From: Burkholderiaceae bacterium
GTDB taxonomy: Bacteria; Pseudomonadota; Gammaproteobacteria; Burkholderiales; Burkholderiaceae
Direction: 5' to 3'
DNA: 27,772 bases
Assembly (NCBI GenBank): GCA_030151165.1
Contig: JASLEM010000056.1
Coordinates: 1-27,772, forward strand
The notes under the pieces are model-generated. The model saw only the letters and a list, made by a program, of their open reading frames with translations. It searched no databases and was not told the origin of the DNA. Position 1 is the first letter of the stretch, and each line of letters starts with the position of its first letter. Positions 15,623 through 24,720 of the stretch are shown piece by piece. The position numbers and the translations under genes are program-made.

Positions 15623-16023
15623 ATGAAATTCCTCCACACGATGCTGCGCGTCGGCGACCTCCAGCGCTCGATCGACTTCTACACGCGCCACTTCGGCATG
15701 ACCCTGCGCCGCACCACCGACCGCCCCGAGCACCAGTACACGCTCGCCTTCCTTGGCTACGGCGGCGACGAGCGCGAGACCGACGTCGGCGAGGCCGAGA
15801 TCGAGCTCACCTACAACTACGGCGTCGCCGAGTACGACATCGGCACCGCCTTCGGCCACCTCGCGTCGGCGTGCCCGACGTCGCCGCCGTCTGCGACAGC
15901 GTGCGCAACGCCGGCGGCAAGGTCACGCGCGAGCCCGGCCCCGTCAAGGGCGGCACCACGTACATCGCCTTCGTGCAGGATCCCGACGGCTACAAGATCG
16001 AGCTGATCCAGCTCCCGCGCTGA
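15623..16023 (+). pseudogene. gloA: Lactoylglutathione lyase (glyoxalase I), frameshifted by one base
   Basis: The start [20 protein letters not shown] is clear glyoxalase I, the enzyme that turns the methylglyoxal-glutathione adduct into S-lactoylglutathione. The frame holds to FGHLA (codon 81), then becomes non-family sequence. The next frame carries the missing half: [37 protein letters not shown] and IELIQLPR, ending at a TGA (16021-16023). Restoring one G near 15865 (GCGTC to GCGGTC) would rejoin them as LAVGVPDV and give 133 residues, the normal length. Metal ligands His5, Glu61 and His79 lie before the break and the fourth, the Glu of YKIEL, after it. As written, the product would be inactive. 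A sequencing error is possible. Confidence 0.88.
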
Positions 16024-16068
16024 CAGGCCCGCCGACTGCCCGCCGACCGTACCGAGACAGGAGCCGAC

Positions 16069-16455
16069 ATGAAGATCCAGCTGACGACGGTGATGGTCGA
16101 GAACCAGGACATCGCGCTCGCGATGTACGTCGGCCGGCTCGGCTTCTCCAAGAAGCACGACATCCCGATGGGCCCGTTCCGCTGGCTCACGGTCACGTCG
16201 CCCGACGGCATCGAGGGCGTCGAGCTCCTGCTCGAGCCGATGGACTTCGCCCCCGCCCGCGTCTACCAGAAGGCGCTGTTCGATGCCGGCATCCCCGCCG
16301 CCGCCTTCTTCACCGACGACATCGACGCCGAGTACGCGCGCCTGAAGAAGGCCGGCGTCGAGTTCCGCGGCGAGCCCAAGGACATGGGCCCGGTGATTGC
16401 CGTCACCTTCGAAGACGGCTGCGGCAACCTGATCAACCTGGTCGAGCCGCAGTGA
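16069..16455 (+). CDS. VOC-family protein (glyoxalase/bleomycin-resistance fold)
   Basis: The protein has 128 residues, one VOC module pair. It starts MKIQLTTVMVENQDIALAMY and continues with FRWLTVTSPDGIEGVELLLEPM, AAAFFTDDIDAEYARLKKAGV and the closing VTFEDGCGNLINLVEP. The fold is that of glyoxalase I and ring-cleaving dioxygenases, but the N-terminal metal His is replaced by Gln (IQLTTV), so standard glyoxalase I activity is unlikely. It could be a metal-binding lyase of other type or a ligand-binding protein. A good ribosome site (CAGGAG) precedes the ATG. It lies 45 bp after the broken gloA gene on the same strand, so the two are likely co-transcribed, but it does not look like a replacement for it. 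Confidence 0.88.
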   Translation: MKIQLTTVMVENQDIALAMYVGRLGFSKKHDIPMGPFRWLTVTSPDGIEGVELLLEPMDFAPARVYQKALFDAGIPAAAFFTDDIDAEYARLKKAGVEFRGEPKDMGPVIAVTFEDGCGNLINLVEPQ

Positions 16456-16514
16456 CCCGGCCCGGCCGCGCCCCGCGCGCACCGGCCGCCGCCCCCCGCT
16501 GCAAGGAGACCTCG

Positions 16515-17057
16515 ATGACTTCCGCTGCCCCCCGCGGTTCGCGCCGCGCCGCGTTCGCCCGCGCTGCAGGCGCGCTCGCCGCGCTCTCCGCCGGCCTCGC
16601 CCTCGCGACCCTGCCGCCGGCTGCCTTCGCCGCCGACCCGGCCAACCCGCACGAGAAGGCCCCGGAGCCCGCGCCCACCGCGCCCGCATCCGTCGCCACG
16701 ACCGACCGCTTCGACGGCGACTGGACGATCCGCATCGACTGCCCCGCCGACCCCGACCCGTCCGGCGCGCGCGCCTACACCGTCGACTTCCCGGCCAGCG
16801 TCCTCAACGGCAACCTGTTCGGCAGCCGCGGCCCGCAGGGCGCGGTCGGCTCGCTCCAGGTCGAAGGCACCATCGCCCCCGACGGCAGCGCCGCCCTCCA
16901 GGCCCGCGGCCGCACCGGCAACCCCGACCTCGCCACCGACAAGCCCGCCGTCGGCACGCCGTACTCCTACGACGTCCACGCCCGCTTCGACGGCGCCACG
17001 GGCACCGGCAAGCGCCAGGAACAACGCGCCTGCGACTTCGGGTTCACGCGCCGATAG
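16515..17057 (+). CDS. Secreted hypothetical protein
   Basis: The 180-residue precursor has a long signal peptide: basic MTSAAPRGSRRAAFARAA, then a hydrophobic Ala/Leu stretch, with likely cleavage after AFAA (about residue 38). A Pro- and Ala-rich linker (about 40-62) follows. The mature domain starts FDGDWTIRIDCPAD and ends KRQEQRACDFGFTRR. The two Cys, one near each end, could form a disulfide in the periplasm. The pattern GDWT-I-I-C then Asp-rich loops then R-C-x-F resembles a small beta-barrel-like family of uncharacterised secreted proteins. No function is known to me. AAGGAG stands nine bases before the ATG. It follows the VOC gene by 59 bp. Confidence 0.8.
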   Translation: MTSAAPRGSRRAAFARAAGALAALSAGLALATLPPAAFAADPANPHEKAPEPAPTAPASVATTDRFDGDWTIRIDCPADPDPSGARAYTVDFPASVLNGNLFGSRGPQGAVGSLQVEGTIAPDGSAALQARGRTGNPDLATDKPAVGTPYSYDVHARFDGATGTGKRQEQRACDFGFTRR

Positions 17058-17193
17058 CGAATCCCGCGCGACGTCCGCCCGGCGAAAAGCGTCGCACCGC
17101 CGATCAGTCGGCCACGGAAGTCATCGTCCAACCGCCAGCTGCCGAGGCCCTCGAGGGGCCGAGGCACGCCACCCACTCCGAGAGCAGACGCCA

Positions 17194-17394
17194 GGCGACA
17201 GGGCGGCCAGGGGCTCGGCTCGCCGGCTCGGCGCAGCTCGCGGGCATCTGCGGCACGTGTCCAAGGCCCCGAGCGCGGCCAATCCCGCGTCGCCGGGCGC
17301 GAACTTTGAACGAACGCCCGCGGAATCCGGCCGTCCAGGCCGGATTCAGACGCACGCCGAGCCGGCGAGCCGAGCCCCTGGCCGCCCTGTCGCC
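17194..17394. repeat. Perfect 40-bp inverted repeat with an internal hairpin
   Basis: Bases 17194-17233 are the exact reverse complement of 17355-17394, separated by 121 bp. Inside lies a second perfect inverted repeat, GAATCCGGCC-N5-GGCCGGATTC (17323-17347). The whole unit sits in the 446-bp gap between the convergent secreted-protein gene and the chalcone-isomerase-like gene. No transposase-like ORF is present. The rest of the gap (17058-17193 and 17395-17447) has no gene. This may be a small non-autonomous mobile element or an interspersed repeat. Confidence 0.85.
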
Positions 17395-17447
17395 GCCACC
17401 CCGCTCGAAGACAAGCCCCGACGCCCACCGTCAAAAAAGACCAGCCG

Positions 17448-17474
17448 AAAAAAAGCCGCACCCGAAGCGCGGCT
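17448..17474 (-). terminator. Intrinsic terminator of the chalcone-isomerase-like gene
   Basis: On the minus strand a 6-bp stem (AGCCGC with GCGGCT) closes a 9-base loop and is followed by seven T. It lies 30 bp after the stop codon at 17504. Confidence 0.85.
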
Positions 17475-17503
17475 CTTTCACGACGACACGGAACGTCACC
17501 GCA

Positions 17504-18202
17504 TCAATGCGACGACGCCACCGGCTTCGCGGCCACCGCCGCCGCGGCACCACCGCCCGCCGCCGTGTTCGCCGGCGGATGGTCGCGCATGCTGTACGAC
17601 ACGCCCAGCAGGTTGTCGTGCAACTCCGCCGGCGTCTTCCCCGCCACATACATCCGGAACATCACCTTCGCCAGCAGCTCGCTGTTCGTGTACGGCGAAC
17701 TCGCGCCATGCGGCGTCAGCACGTTGCCGTTCAGCATCGCGAGGATGCCCTTGCCCGGGATCCAGTCGATCGTGACCACGTCACCCTTCTTGATCTTCGG
17801 CAGGCTGCTGTAGATATCGCCGATCAGCGACACCTCGTTGATCAGCTGCGCGAACTCCGCCGGCGTCGCCGACGCCTCGAAGTCGATCAGGAAATAGCGC
17901 GACGCCTGCGAGCCCGTGATGTCCTGCTGGATCGTCAGCTGCAGCCGCTTCGGGCCCGTCACCTTCTCCAGCGCATCCACCGACGTGACCTTCTGCTGCG
18001 TGTACAGCGCCGTCACGTCGATCTTGAAGTAGCCGCGCTTGCGGTAGCCCGCGCCGTTGAGGGGCACCGAGACGCCGCCGACCATGGCGGTCTCGTCGAC
18101 CGGCACGCCGCCGATGTCGACCGTCGCCCACGCGCTCGCGCCCACCAGGGCCGAGCCGAGCACCATCGCGGAAACGATACGACGCAAGGTCTGCATTCTC
18201 AT
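17504..18202 (-). CDS. Secreted chalcone-isomerase-like domain protein
   Basis: The 232-residue precursor begins MRMQTLRRIVSAMVLGSALV with cleavage expected after ASAWA, so the mature protein is exported. It continues with TVDIGGVPVDETAMVGGVSV, LNGAGYRKRGYFKIDVTALYT and DWIPGKGILAMLNGN. The pattern GxGxRxKxYFKVDVxALY-x-polar is that of the chalcone-isomerase-like family (Chalcone_3), common in proteobacteria. These bacterial members are not known to make flavonoids and are thought to bind lipids. The C terminus (about 210-232) is a low-complexity Ala/Gly tail. A GAGGGTG site lies nine bases before the ATG. It lies 165 bp from the SphA-like gene upstream on the same strand and ends in a terminator. 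Fatty-acid or hydrophobic-ligand binding is only a family-based guess. Confidence 0.88.
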   Translation of the reverse strand: MRMQTLRRIVSAMVLGSALVGASAWATVDIGGVPVDETAMVGGVSVPLNGAGYRKRGYFKIDVTALYTQQKVTSVDALEKVTGPKRLQLTIQQDITGSQASRYFLIDFEASATPAEFAQLINEVSLIGDIYSSLPKIKKGDVVTIDWIPGKGILAMLNGNVLTPHGASSPYTNSELLAKVMFRMYVAGKTPAELHDNLLGVSYSMRDHPPANTAAGGGAAAAVAAKPVASSH

Positions 18203-18298
18203 TGTTCACACCCTCAACTCAAGGCGCAGCGACGTGGCGGGCCGCGCGTGGCACGCCGCTCGGCCGGGGAGGCCGGGGCGCGCTCGTCTGACGACAGC

Positions 18299-18355
18299 GG
18301 ATGCCTTCCGGGGTTGGGAGGCCGGCCACGTGGGGCAGCCGCCCGGAGGGCATCC
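18299..18355. repeat. Long imperfect hairpin downstream of the SphA-like gene
   Basis: The arms 18299-18312 and 18342-18355 pair at 13 of 14 bases around a 29-base loop. The hairpin begins 13 bp after the stop of the SphA-like gene, on its transcript. T follows only on the plus side, so it may protect the mRNA end or stop transcription weakly. Confidence 0.5.
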
Positions 18356-18367
18356 TTTTCGAAACGC

Positions 18368-19465
18368 TCAGAACGGCTTCGACAGCGTCACGACGGCCGT
18401 GAAGCCCTCGGGACGATCCTTCGCCGAGAATTCCTTCATGAAACGGCCATCCAGCAGGAAGTCGCCCGCGCCGTGGATGTACGCGAACTCGGGGCCCGCG
18501 CCGAACACGTGGCCCTTCTGGCCGTCCGTCGGCGCCTGGCGCGAGGCCAGGGCCTGGCCGTTGGCCGTGGTCAGGTCCGGCGTGCGGTCGACCGAGTCGC
18601 GCGCGGTCTGCGCCACCGCGTAGCCGGAGACGCCGACACGCATCGAGTCGTTGATCGACTTCATCAGCGTCGCGTCGAGGTTCAGGTAGTTGCCGGTGTG
18701 GTAATGGGTCTGGATGTTGCGCGTGTTCATCGAGAACGCCGCGCGGCCACCGAAGTCCCAGCCTTCGCCGATGTAGCTGTACTGCACGGCCGGACGCAGC
18801 GTGAAGAAGTTGCCGGCGCTCGGGTTCGCCGCGCGGTTCGGGCTGTAGTCGCCCGTGGGCATCACCAGCGTCAGGATCGCGAGGGTCTGCGACGTGTCGC
18901 CGGCCCAGCGCAGGATCGGGGAGACTTCCAGGTCGCCCAGGCCCGTGTTGGCATTCGAGTCGGCGGCGGCGAGGCCGTCGATCACCGGCGTGGCGCCGGC
19001 GTTGACGCCCGCGGTCAGCGCGCCGACGACGGGAGCCGGCAGTCCGGGCGGCGCGATCGTGGTCGAGATGTTCTCGACGCGCACGTTCGAGCGCTTGGTG
19101 AGCAGCGGGACCAGCGCAGTGCCGCCGATCGTGGCGCCGAGGAAGGTCTGCGAGCTCATGTAGCTCAGGCGCGGCAGCAGGCCCCACACGTTCTGCTGCG
19201 TGCGCGTGGTGGCCGTGGTCGTCGCGACGCCGCCCGGCACGCCGAACGGCGTCAGGCTGGTCTGGATCTGCGAGGTCGTGGTGATGTGGCCGCTGTAGAC
19301 GTAGGCCGGCGCCTGGAAGACCCAGCCGCCTTCGAACGGAGCCGACATGTCCGCACCACCGATGCCCGGGGCGTAGCGCAGGTCGAAGTCTTCCGAGGCC
19401 GAGGCGCTGCCGCAGGCGGCGATGGCGGCGATGGCCAAGGCGATTTTTCTGTTGAACGTGCCCAT
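18368..19465 (-). CDS. SphA-like outer-membrane protein (phenol MetA-degradation family)
   Basis: The 365-residue precursor has a signal peptide (MGTFNRKIALAIAAIAAC, cleavage near SASA). The Cys at residue 18 has no convincing lipobox. The mature part has alternating polar and hydrophobic strands ending in a C-terminal Phe (TAVVTLSKPF), typical of outer-membrane beta barrels. Family patterns include TGLGDLEVSPILRWAG, LTLVMPTGDYSPNR, NFFTLRPAVQYSYIG and GPEFAYIHGAGDFLLDGR. Members are linked with uptake or handling of aromatic and hydrophobic compounds, so a passive channel is likely. GGAG lies nine bases before the ATG at 19465. The possible co-transcribed neighbour is the chalcone-isomerase-like gene. 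The substrate is unknown, but it could pair functionally with the alkane island 11 kb away. Confidence 0.87.
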   Translation of the reverse strand: MGTFNRKIALAIAAIAACGSASASEDFDLRYAPGIGGADMSAPFEGGWVFQAPAYVYSGHITTTSQIQTSLTPFGVPGGVATTTATTRTQQNVWGLLPRLSYMSSQTFLGATIGGTALVPLLTKRSNVRVENISTTIAPPGLPAPVVGALTAGVNAGATPVIDGLAAADSNANTGLGDLEVSPILRWAGDTSQTLAILTLVMPTGDYSPNRAANPSAGNFFTLRPAVQYSYIGEGWDFGGRAAFSMNTRNIQTHYHTGNYLNLDATLMKSINDSMRVGVSGYAVAQTARDSVDRTPDLTTANGQALASRQAPTDGQKGHVFGAGPEFAYIHGAGDFLLDGRFMKEFSAKDRPEGFTAVVTLSKPF

Positions 19466-19805
19466 TGCGGGTTGTCTCCGTTGCTTAGGTATTTCGATGG
19501 GCGGAGTCTATGCGCGCTCCTGGCGTGTGAGCACGCAATTGCGCGTACAAGTGCACGAACCACGACGAGCGAGCACCGATATGTCGCGCGTTGAGGACAA
19601 ATGCACGTTGGACGACCCACGACGGTGCACGATTCACGCCCAGGAAATGAATCGAGCCGGCAGGGGCCGGCTCGAATGTGGGCGAGGGTGGGGTGGGCGT
19701 CTATCGCCTAGGTGACGACCGCGCGGTGCGCGTTGCGCACATACGTCACGCCGTACCCATCGTGGTGCGCCAGGCGTCGCGAAGACAAGCGCCCGGCTCG
19801 CCGCG
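19466..19805. other. Intergenic region with hairpin and palindrome, no gene seen
   Basis: These 340 bp lie between the SphA-like gene and the 107-residue gene, both leftward. CGCAATTGCG (19534-19543) is a perfect palindrome 69 bp from the SphA-like start, a possible operator. TCGAGCCGGC-aggg-GCCGGCTCGA (19652-19675) is a perfect 10-bp hairpin, followed on the minus strand by TTCATTT. It may terminate the gene at 19806. GC is a little lower than in the genes. Confidence 0.55.
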
Positions 19806-20129
19806 TCAGTGCGCTCGCGCGCGCAGCGACGAGATCAGCTCGGTCGCGGCCAGCTCCGACGACACCGCCGAATCCAGCGGACTCTGCGACAGCCCCGAGC
19901 GGTCGTAGTGCATGTTCTCGTAGACGGTCGCGGTCGCGGGGCATGCACGCAGCACGGCGCGCAGCGCGTCGTCGGGCAGGTCGTCCTCGAGCAGGCCCTG
20001 CACCGTGCGCACCAGGTTGAGGTACTGCTGCGCGCCGACGATCGTCGGGTTCGCGTCGACGCGCTCCAGCAGCTGCGCCATGGCGATCAGGTTCTCGATG
20101 CGGTTCTTCAGCGCGGCGGCGGCGGTCAT
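19806..20129 (-). CDS. Conserved hypothetical protein (107 aa)
   Basis: A short, helical, acidic soluble protein. It starts MTAAAALKNRIENLIAMAQL and shows VGAQQYLNLVRTVQGLLE, ALRAVLRACPATATVYENMHYDRSGL and LAATELISSL. The YENMHYDRSGL part recalls, from memory, small Burkholderiales proteins of unknown role. It has one Cys, no signal peptide and no membrane helix. AAGGAG lies five bases before the ATG at 20129; the open frame further upstream is not protein-like. A helical adaptor is possible but no function can be given. It stands 151 bp downstream of glnS on the same strand. Confidence 0.75.
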   Translation of the reverse strand: MTAAAALKNRIENLIAMAQLLERVDANPTIVGAQQYLNLVRTVQGLLEDDLPDDALRAVLRACPATATVYENMHYDRSGLSQSPLDSAVSSELAATELISSLRARAH

Positions 20130-20280
20130 CACGACTCCTTGGGTGTTTCGAAGAGGCGGCTGCTGCCGTCCCTGCATCCAACTTAGGGGTGTCGTTCGCG
20201 AAATCAAGAGCCGCTCGGAGGCGGCGCCAGGTGCGTGCTCGACAGCGCGCGGCGCGGCCCGCGCGGTCGAGCAAAGGGGC

Positions 20281-22086
<1,806 letters not shown>

Positions 22087-22287
22087 ACGTGGGTCGATTC
22101 TAAGTGGTGCACCCGGCACCGGCCGGGCGCATGGGCACCGGCCGCGGGGCGCGATGCCCCTGCCGGCGGCGCGGCGCCCGTTACACCTTCGCCCGGCGGG
22201 CCCCCCCGATGAGGGATTTTCGAGCCGCCGTCGGGTTCCTATGCTCGCGGCCTCGGCAGCCGGAATCCAGGCTCGCCGATTTCCCGA

Positions 22288-22297
22288 GGGGGGGGGG
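22288..22297 (+). promoter_or_regulatory. Ten-G run in the ribosome site of the small membrane gene
   Basis: The ATG at 22302 is preceded by GAGG continuing as ten consecutive G, then TGGC. The run overlaps the Shine-Dalgarno sequence, only four bases from the start. Homopolymers of this length slip during replication and can alter expression. Confidence 0.6.
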
Positions 22298-22301
22298 TGG
22301 C

Positions 22302-22745
22302 ATGCGACAGAACACGACGACGAGATGGATCGACACCGGTGCGCAGGTGCTGATCGGCGCGACCGCGATCGTCGCCGTGTGCATCGCGCTGACCGGCACC
22401 GGGCTGCGCGCGCGCGGCGAGGCGCCGGCCGGCCGGTTCCGCGTCGCGATGGAAGCCTATGAGGCGCAGCAGTGGCCGCAGGCCTACGAGCAGCTCGCCG
22501 CGGCCGCGGACGCCGGCGACGCGTCGGCGGCGCGCGTCGCCGCGATGATGGCGCGCCAGGGCCCGCTGCTGTTCGGGCAGCACTTCGACGTCAGCCGCGA
22601 GCGCCTGCAGCGCTGGGACGAGGCGATGCGCGGCCAGCTGCCGGCCAGGCCGGCCGAGGCCCCCGCCGAGCGCGTCACATCCCCCGAAACAGATGCGCGT
22701 ACAGGCGACTCGCGACCAAACGTTCTGGTCGCCCGCGCAAGGTAA
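22302..22745 (+). CDS. Small membrane-anchored protein
   Basis: The 147-residue protein has one N-terminal membrane segment (about residues 14-31, VLIGATAIVAVCIALTG) and a periplasmic or cytoplasmic helical part. The helical part shows FRVAMEAYEAQQWPQAYEQL and GDASAARVAAMMARQGPLLF, a pair of helices like one TPR or Sel1 unit. I recall similar short proteins in Burkholderiales without a known function. The last 24 codons (from about 22675) overlap, antisense, the end of the LytTR regulator gene, and their composition is less protein-like (SRPNVLVARAR). The true C terminus in relatives may be shorter. The ribosome site is embedded in a ten-G run. It is divergent from glnS and convergent with the regulator. 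Confidence 0.7.
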   Translation: MRQNTTTRWIDTGAQVLIGATAIVAVCIALTGTGLRARGEAPAGRFRVAMEAYEAQQWPQAYEQLAAAADAGDASAARVAAMMARQGPLLFGQHFDVSRERLQRWDEAMRGQLPARPAEAPAERVTSPETDARTGDSRPNVLVARAR

Positions 22746-23526
22746 GGAAGACCTTTCCCGAATCGTCGCGCGTGGCCGTGGCGATCGCGTCCGCCCGCAC
22801 CACGGTGCCGCGGTGGATCTGCCAGAAGCGCGCGGCGTCGAGCCGCGGCAGCAGCTCCCGCAGCGACATCCGGATCAGCGCCTCGCGCTCGGCGGTGACG
22901 ACGCGCACGTACTTGTCGGCCGCCTCGAGGTAGATCACGTCGGCGACCGGGATCATGTGCAGCGTCGCGCCGACGCCCGCCTGCAGGATCGTCAGCGGCG
23001 ACGGTGATGGCGTCGACGACGATGCCTGCGGCGACGCGGGCGTCCCGGGCGGCGGCGTGTCGGACGCGAGCAGCGTGCGCAGCCGCGCCAGCAGGGCGGC
23101 GTCGTCCGCGCCCGGCGCGGCGTTCGACGCGGCGGCCTCGCGCAACGCGATCCGCTCCTTCAGCCGCGCGCAGCACGCCGCGAGCCGCGCCGGCTGCACC
23201 GGCTTCTGCAGGTAGTCGACCGCCGCCCGCTCGAAGGCCTGCAGCGCGTACTGGTCGTAGGCGGTGACGAACACGAGCAGCGGCAGCGCGGGCGCCGCGT
23301 GCGGCCAGTCCTCGACGATCGCCTCCGCCGCCTCGAGGCCGGTGCGTCCGGGCATGCGGATGTCGAGGAAGACGACGTCGGGCGCCTGCGCGATCGCGCG
23401 CTCGACCGCCTCGTCGCCGTCGACGGCGGTCTCCAGCAGCTGCAACCCGGGCCACGCGCGCGCGAGTTCGGCGCGCAGCGCCTGCGCGAGCAATGGTTCG
23501 TCTTCGGCGATCAGGGCGGTGGTCAT
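22675..23526 (-). CDS. LytTR-family response regulator
   Basis: The protein has 283 residues. The receiver domain (1 to about 120) has ALIAEDEPLL at the acid pocket, the phospho-accepting Asp55 in VVFLDIRMPG, VTAYDQ for the Thr switch, and LQKPVQ with the conserved Lys. A Pro/Ser/Ala linker (about 140-178) leads to a LytTR DNA-binding domain (180-283) with VIYLEAADKYVRVVT, LRELLPRL and FWQIHRGTVVRADAI. On phosphorylation by the coupled kinase it should bind direct repeats and regulate transcription. The start overlaps the kinase stop by 4 bp (ATGA), so translation is coupled. Its 3' end overlaps, antisense, the rightward small membrane gene by 71 bp. The target genes are not evident; the DUF6622 gene lies upstream on the same strand. 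Confidence 0.93.
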   Translation of the reverse strand: MTTALIAEDEPLLAQALRAELARAWPGLQLLETAVDGDEAVERAIAQAPDVVFLDIRMPGRTGLEAAEAIVEDWPHAAPALPLLVFVTAYDQYALQAFERAAVDYLQKPVQPARLAACCARLKERIALREAAASNAAPGADDAALLARLRTLLASDTPPPGTPASPQASSSTPSPSPLTILQAGVGATLHMIPVADVIYLEAADKYVRVVTAEREALIRMSLRELLPRLDAARFWQIHRGTVVRADAIATATRDDSGKVFLTLRGRPERLVASRLYAHLFRGM

Positions 23527-24605
23527 GGTGTCGGGGCGGTGATCGGCAGGCGGATCTCGGCGCGCGTGCCGCCCTCGGCGCGCGGCGCGAGCGTGAAGCG
23601 GGCGGCGTCGCCGTGCAGCGTCTGCAGGCGCTCGCGCACCTGCGAGAGCCCGAAGCCGGAGCCGGGCTCGCGCGCGGTGTCCGCGGCGGCGGCGTCGAGG
23701 CCGCGGCCGCTGTCGATCACCGCGAGCACCAGCGCGTCGCCGTCGCGCGCGGCCGTCACGCGCAGCTCGCCGGGGCCGCGCTTCGGCTCGAGGCCGTGCT
23801 TGATCGCGTTCTCCACCAGCGGCTGCAACAGCAGCGGCGGCACGGGCAGCGCGGCGAGTTCGGGCGGCAGGTCGAGCGCCGCCTGCAGCCGGTCGCCCAT
23901 GCGCACCTTCATCAGCGCGAGGTAGTCGTCGACGCGCGCGAACTCGTCCTTCAACGCGTGCTCGGAGACGCGGCTCGCGTTGAGCGTCGCGCGCAGGAAA
24001 TCGATCAGCCGGTCGAGCATCGCCTGCGCGCGCTCGGGGTCGGCGCCGATCAGCGCGCGCAGGTTCGCGAGCGTGTTGAACAGCATGTGCGGCTCGAGCT
24101 GCGACTGCAGCAGCACCAGGCGCGCGAGCGTCGCGTCGTGCAGCGCCGCGGCCACCTGCGCGTCGCGCGCCTGGGCGCGGCTGCGCGCGTGGAACCAGCC
24201 GGCGATGACGGCGGAGAAGGTCGCCGTGAGCGCGAGGTCGGCGAGCAGCGTCGTCGGATGGCGCAGGTCCTGCGACCAGCTCGAGTAGCCGAACGCCGCG
24301 TCGACGATCGTCGTCCCGACGACGTAGCCGACGCCGCACGCCACCGCCACCAGCACGAAGCGCCGGCGGCCCGCCGGCCAGCCGTCGAGCGCGTCCATCG
24401 GCATCAGCAGGCGGCCGAATTCGACGGTGAGCCAGATGATCAGGCCGATGGCTTCGGCGTACACCAGCGTCGTCGCGAAGCGGCCGCCGTGCAGCATCGC
24501 GATGATGACCGCGACCACGAAGTTCGCCGCCACGATCTGCAGGCCGTGCGACAGCAGGTGGGCAGGGTGCGGACGCGTGTCGCGCGTGGGAGTCGTCGGG
24601 ATCAC
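23523..24605 (-). CDS. LytS/YehU-type sensor histidine kinase
   Basis: The 360-residue kinase has several N-terminal membrane helices (about 21-40, 48-68, 83-101 and 121-140). Then comes the His_kinase domain with LQSQLEPHMLFNTLANLRAL; His173 in EPHMLFN is the phosphorylation site. The ATPase domain has VENAIKHG (N box), DSGRGL (G1) and GSGFGLSQVRERLQ (G2). There is no periplasmic sensor domain, so it likely senses within the membrane. The start is a GTG at 24605 without a strong ribosome site, so the N terminus is uncertain by a few codons. It is coupled to the LytTR regulator and follows the DUF6622 gene by 115 bp. Confidence 0.92.
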   Translation of the reverse strand: MIPTTPTRDTRPHPAHLLSHGLQIVAANFVVAVIIAMLHGGRFATTLVYAEAIGLIIWLTVEFGRLLMPMDALDGWPAGRRRFVLVAVACGVGYVVGTTIVDAAFGYSSWSQDLRHPTTLLADLALTATFSAVIAGWFHARSRAQARDAQVAAALHDATLARLVLLQSQLEPHMLFNTLANLRALIGADPERAQAMLDRLIDFLRATLNASRVSEHALKDEFARVDDYLALMKVRMGDRLQAALDLPPELAALPVPPLLLQPLVENAIKHGLEPKRGPGELRVTAARDGDALVLAVIDSGRGLDAAAADTAREPGSGFGLSQVRERLQTLHGDAARFTLAPRAEGGTRAEIRLPITAPTP

Positions 24606-24720
24606 GTCGGCGGGCGGCGGTGAGGGGAAGGGCGGGGTGCGCCGATTGTGGCGCAGCGCCGGCGCGCGAACGCGAGCGCCCGCGGTGAGCGCGGGCGTCG
24701 CGCAGTCGCGGCGGAACGCG

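Noticed and set aside
12347..15859. Very long open frame on the minus strand (over 1,100 codons)
   Set aside because: It lies antisense to the aminotransferase, DusC and glyoxalase genes, and its composition (runs of Arg, Ala and Gly) is what GC-rich antisense sequence gives. No family motif was seen.
17194..17394. Insertion sequence
   Set aside because: The 40-bp arms look like terminal repeats but the 121 bp between them cannot encode a transposase. No target duplication was visible; kept only as an inverted repeat.
19708..19805. Short leftward peptide gene ending at 19708
   Set aside because: A frame ending YVRNAHRAVVT is open, but it has no ribosome site and no ATG, and it would overlap the 107-residue gene.
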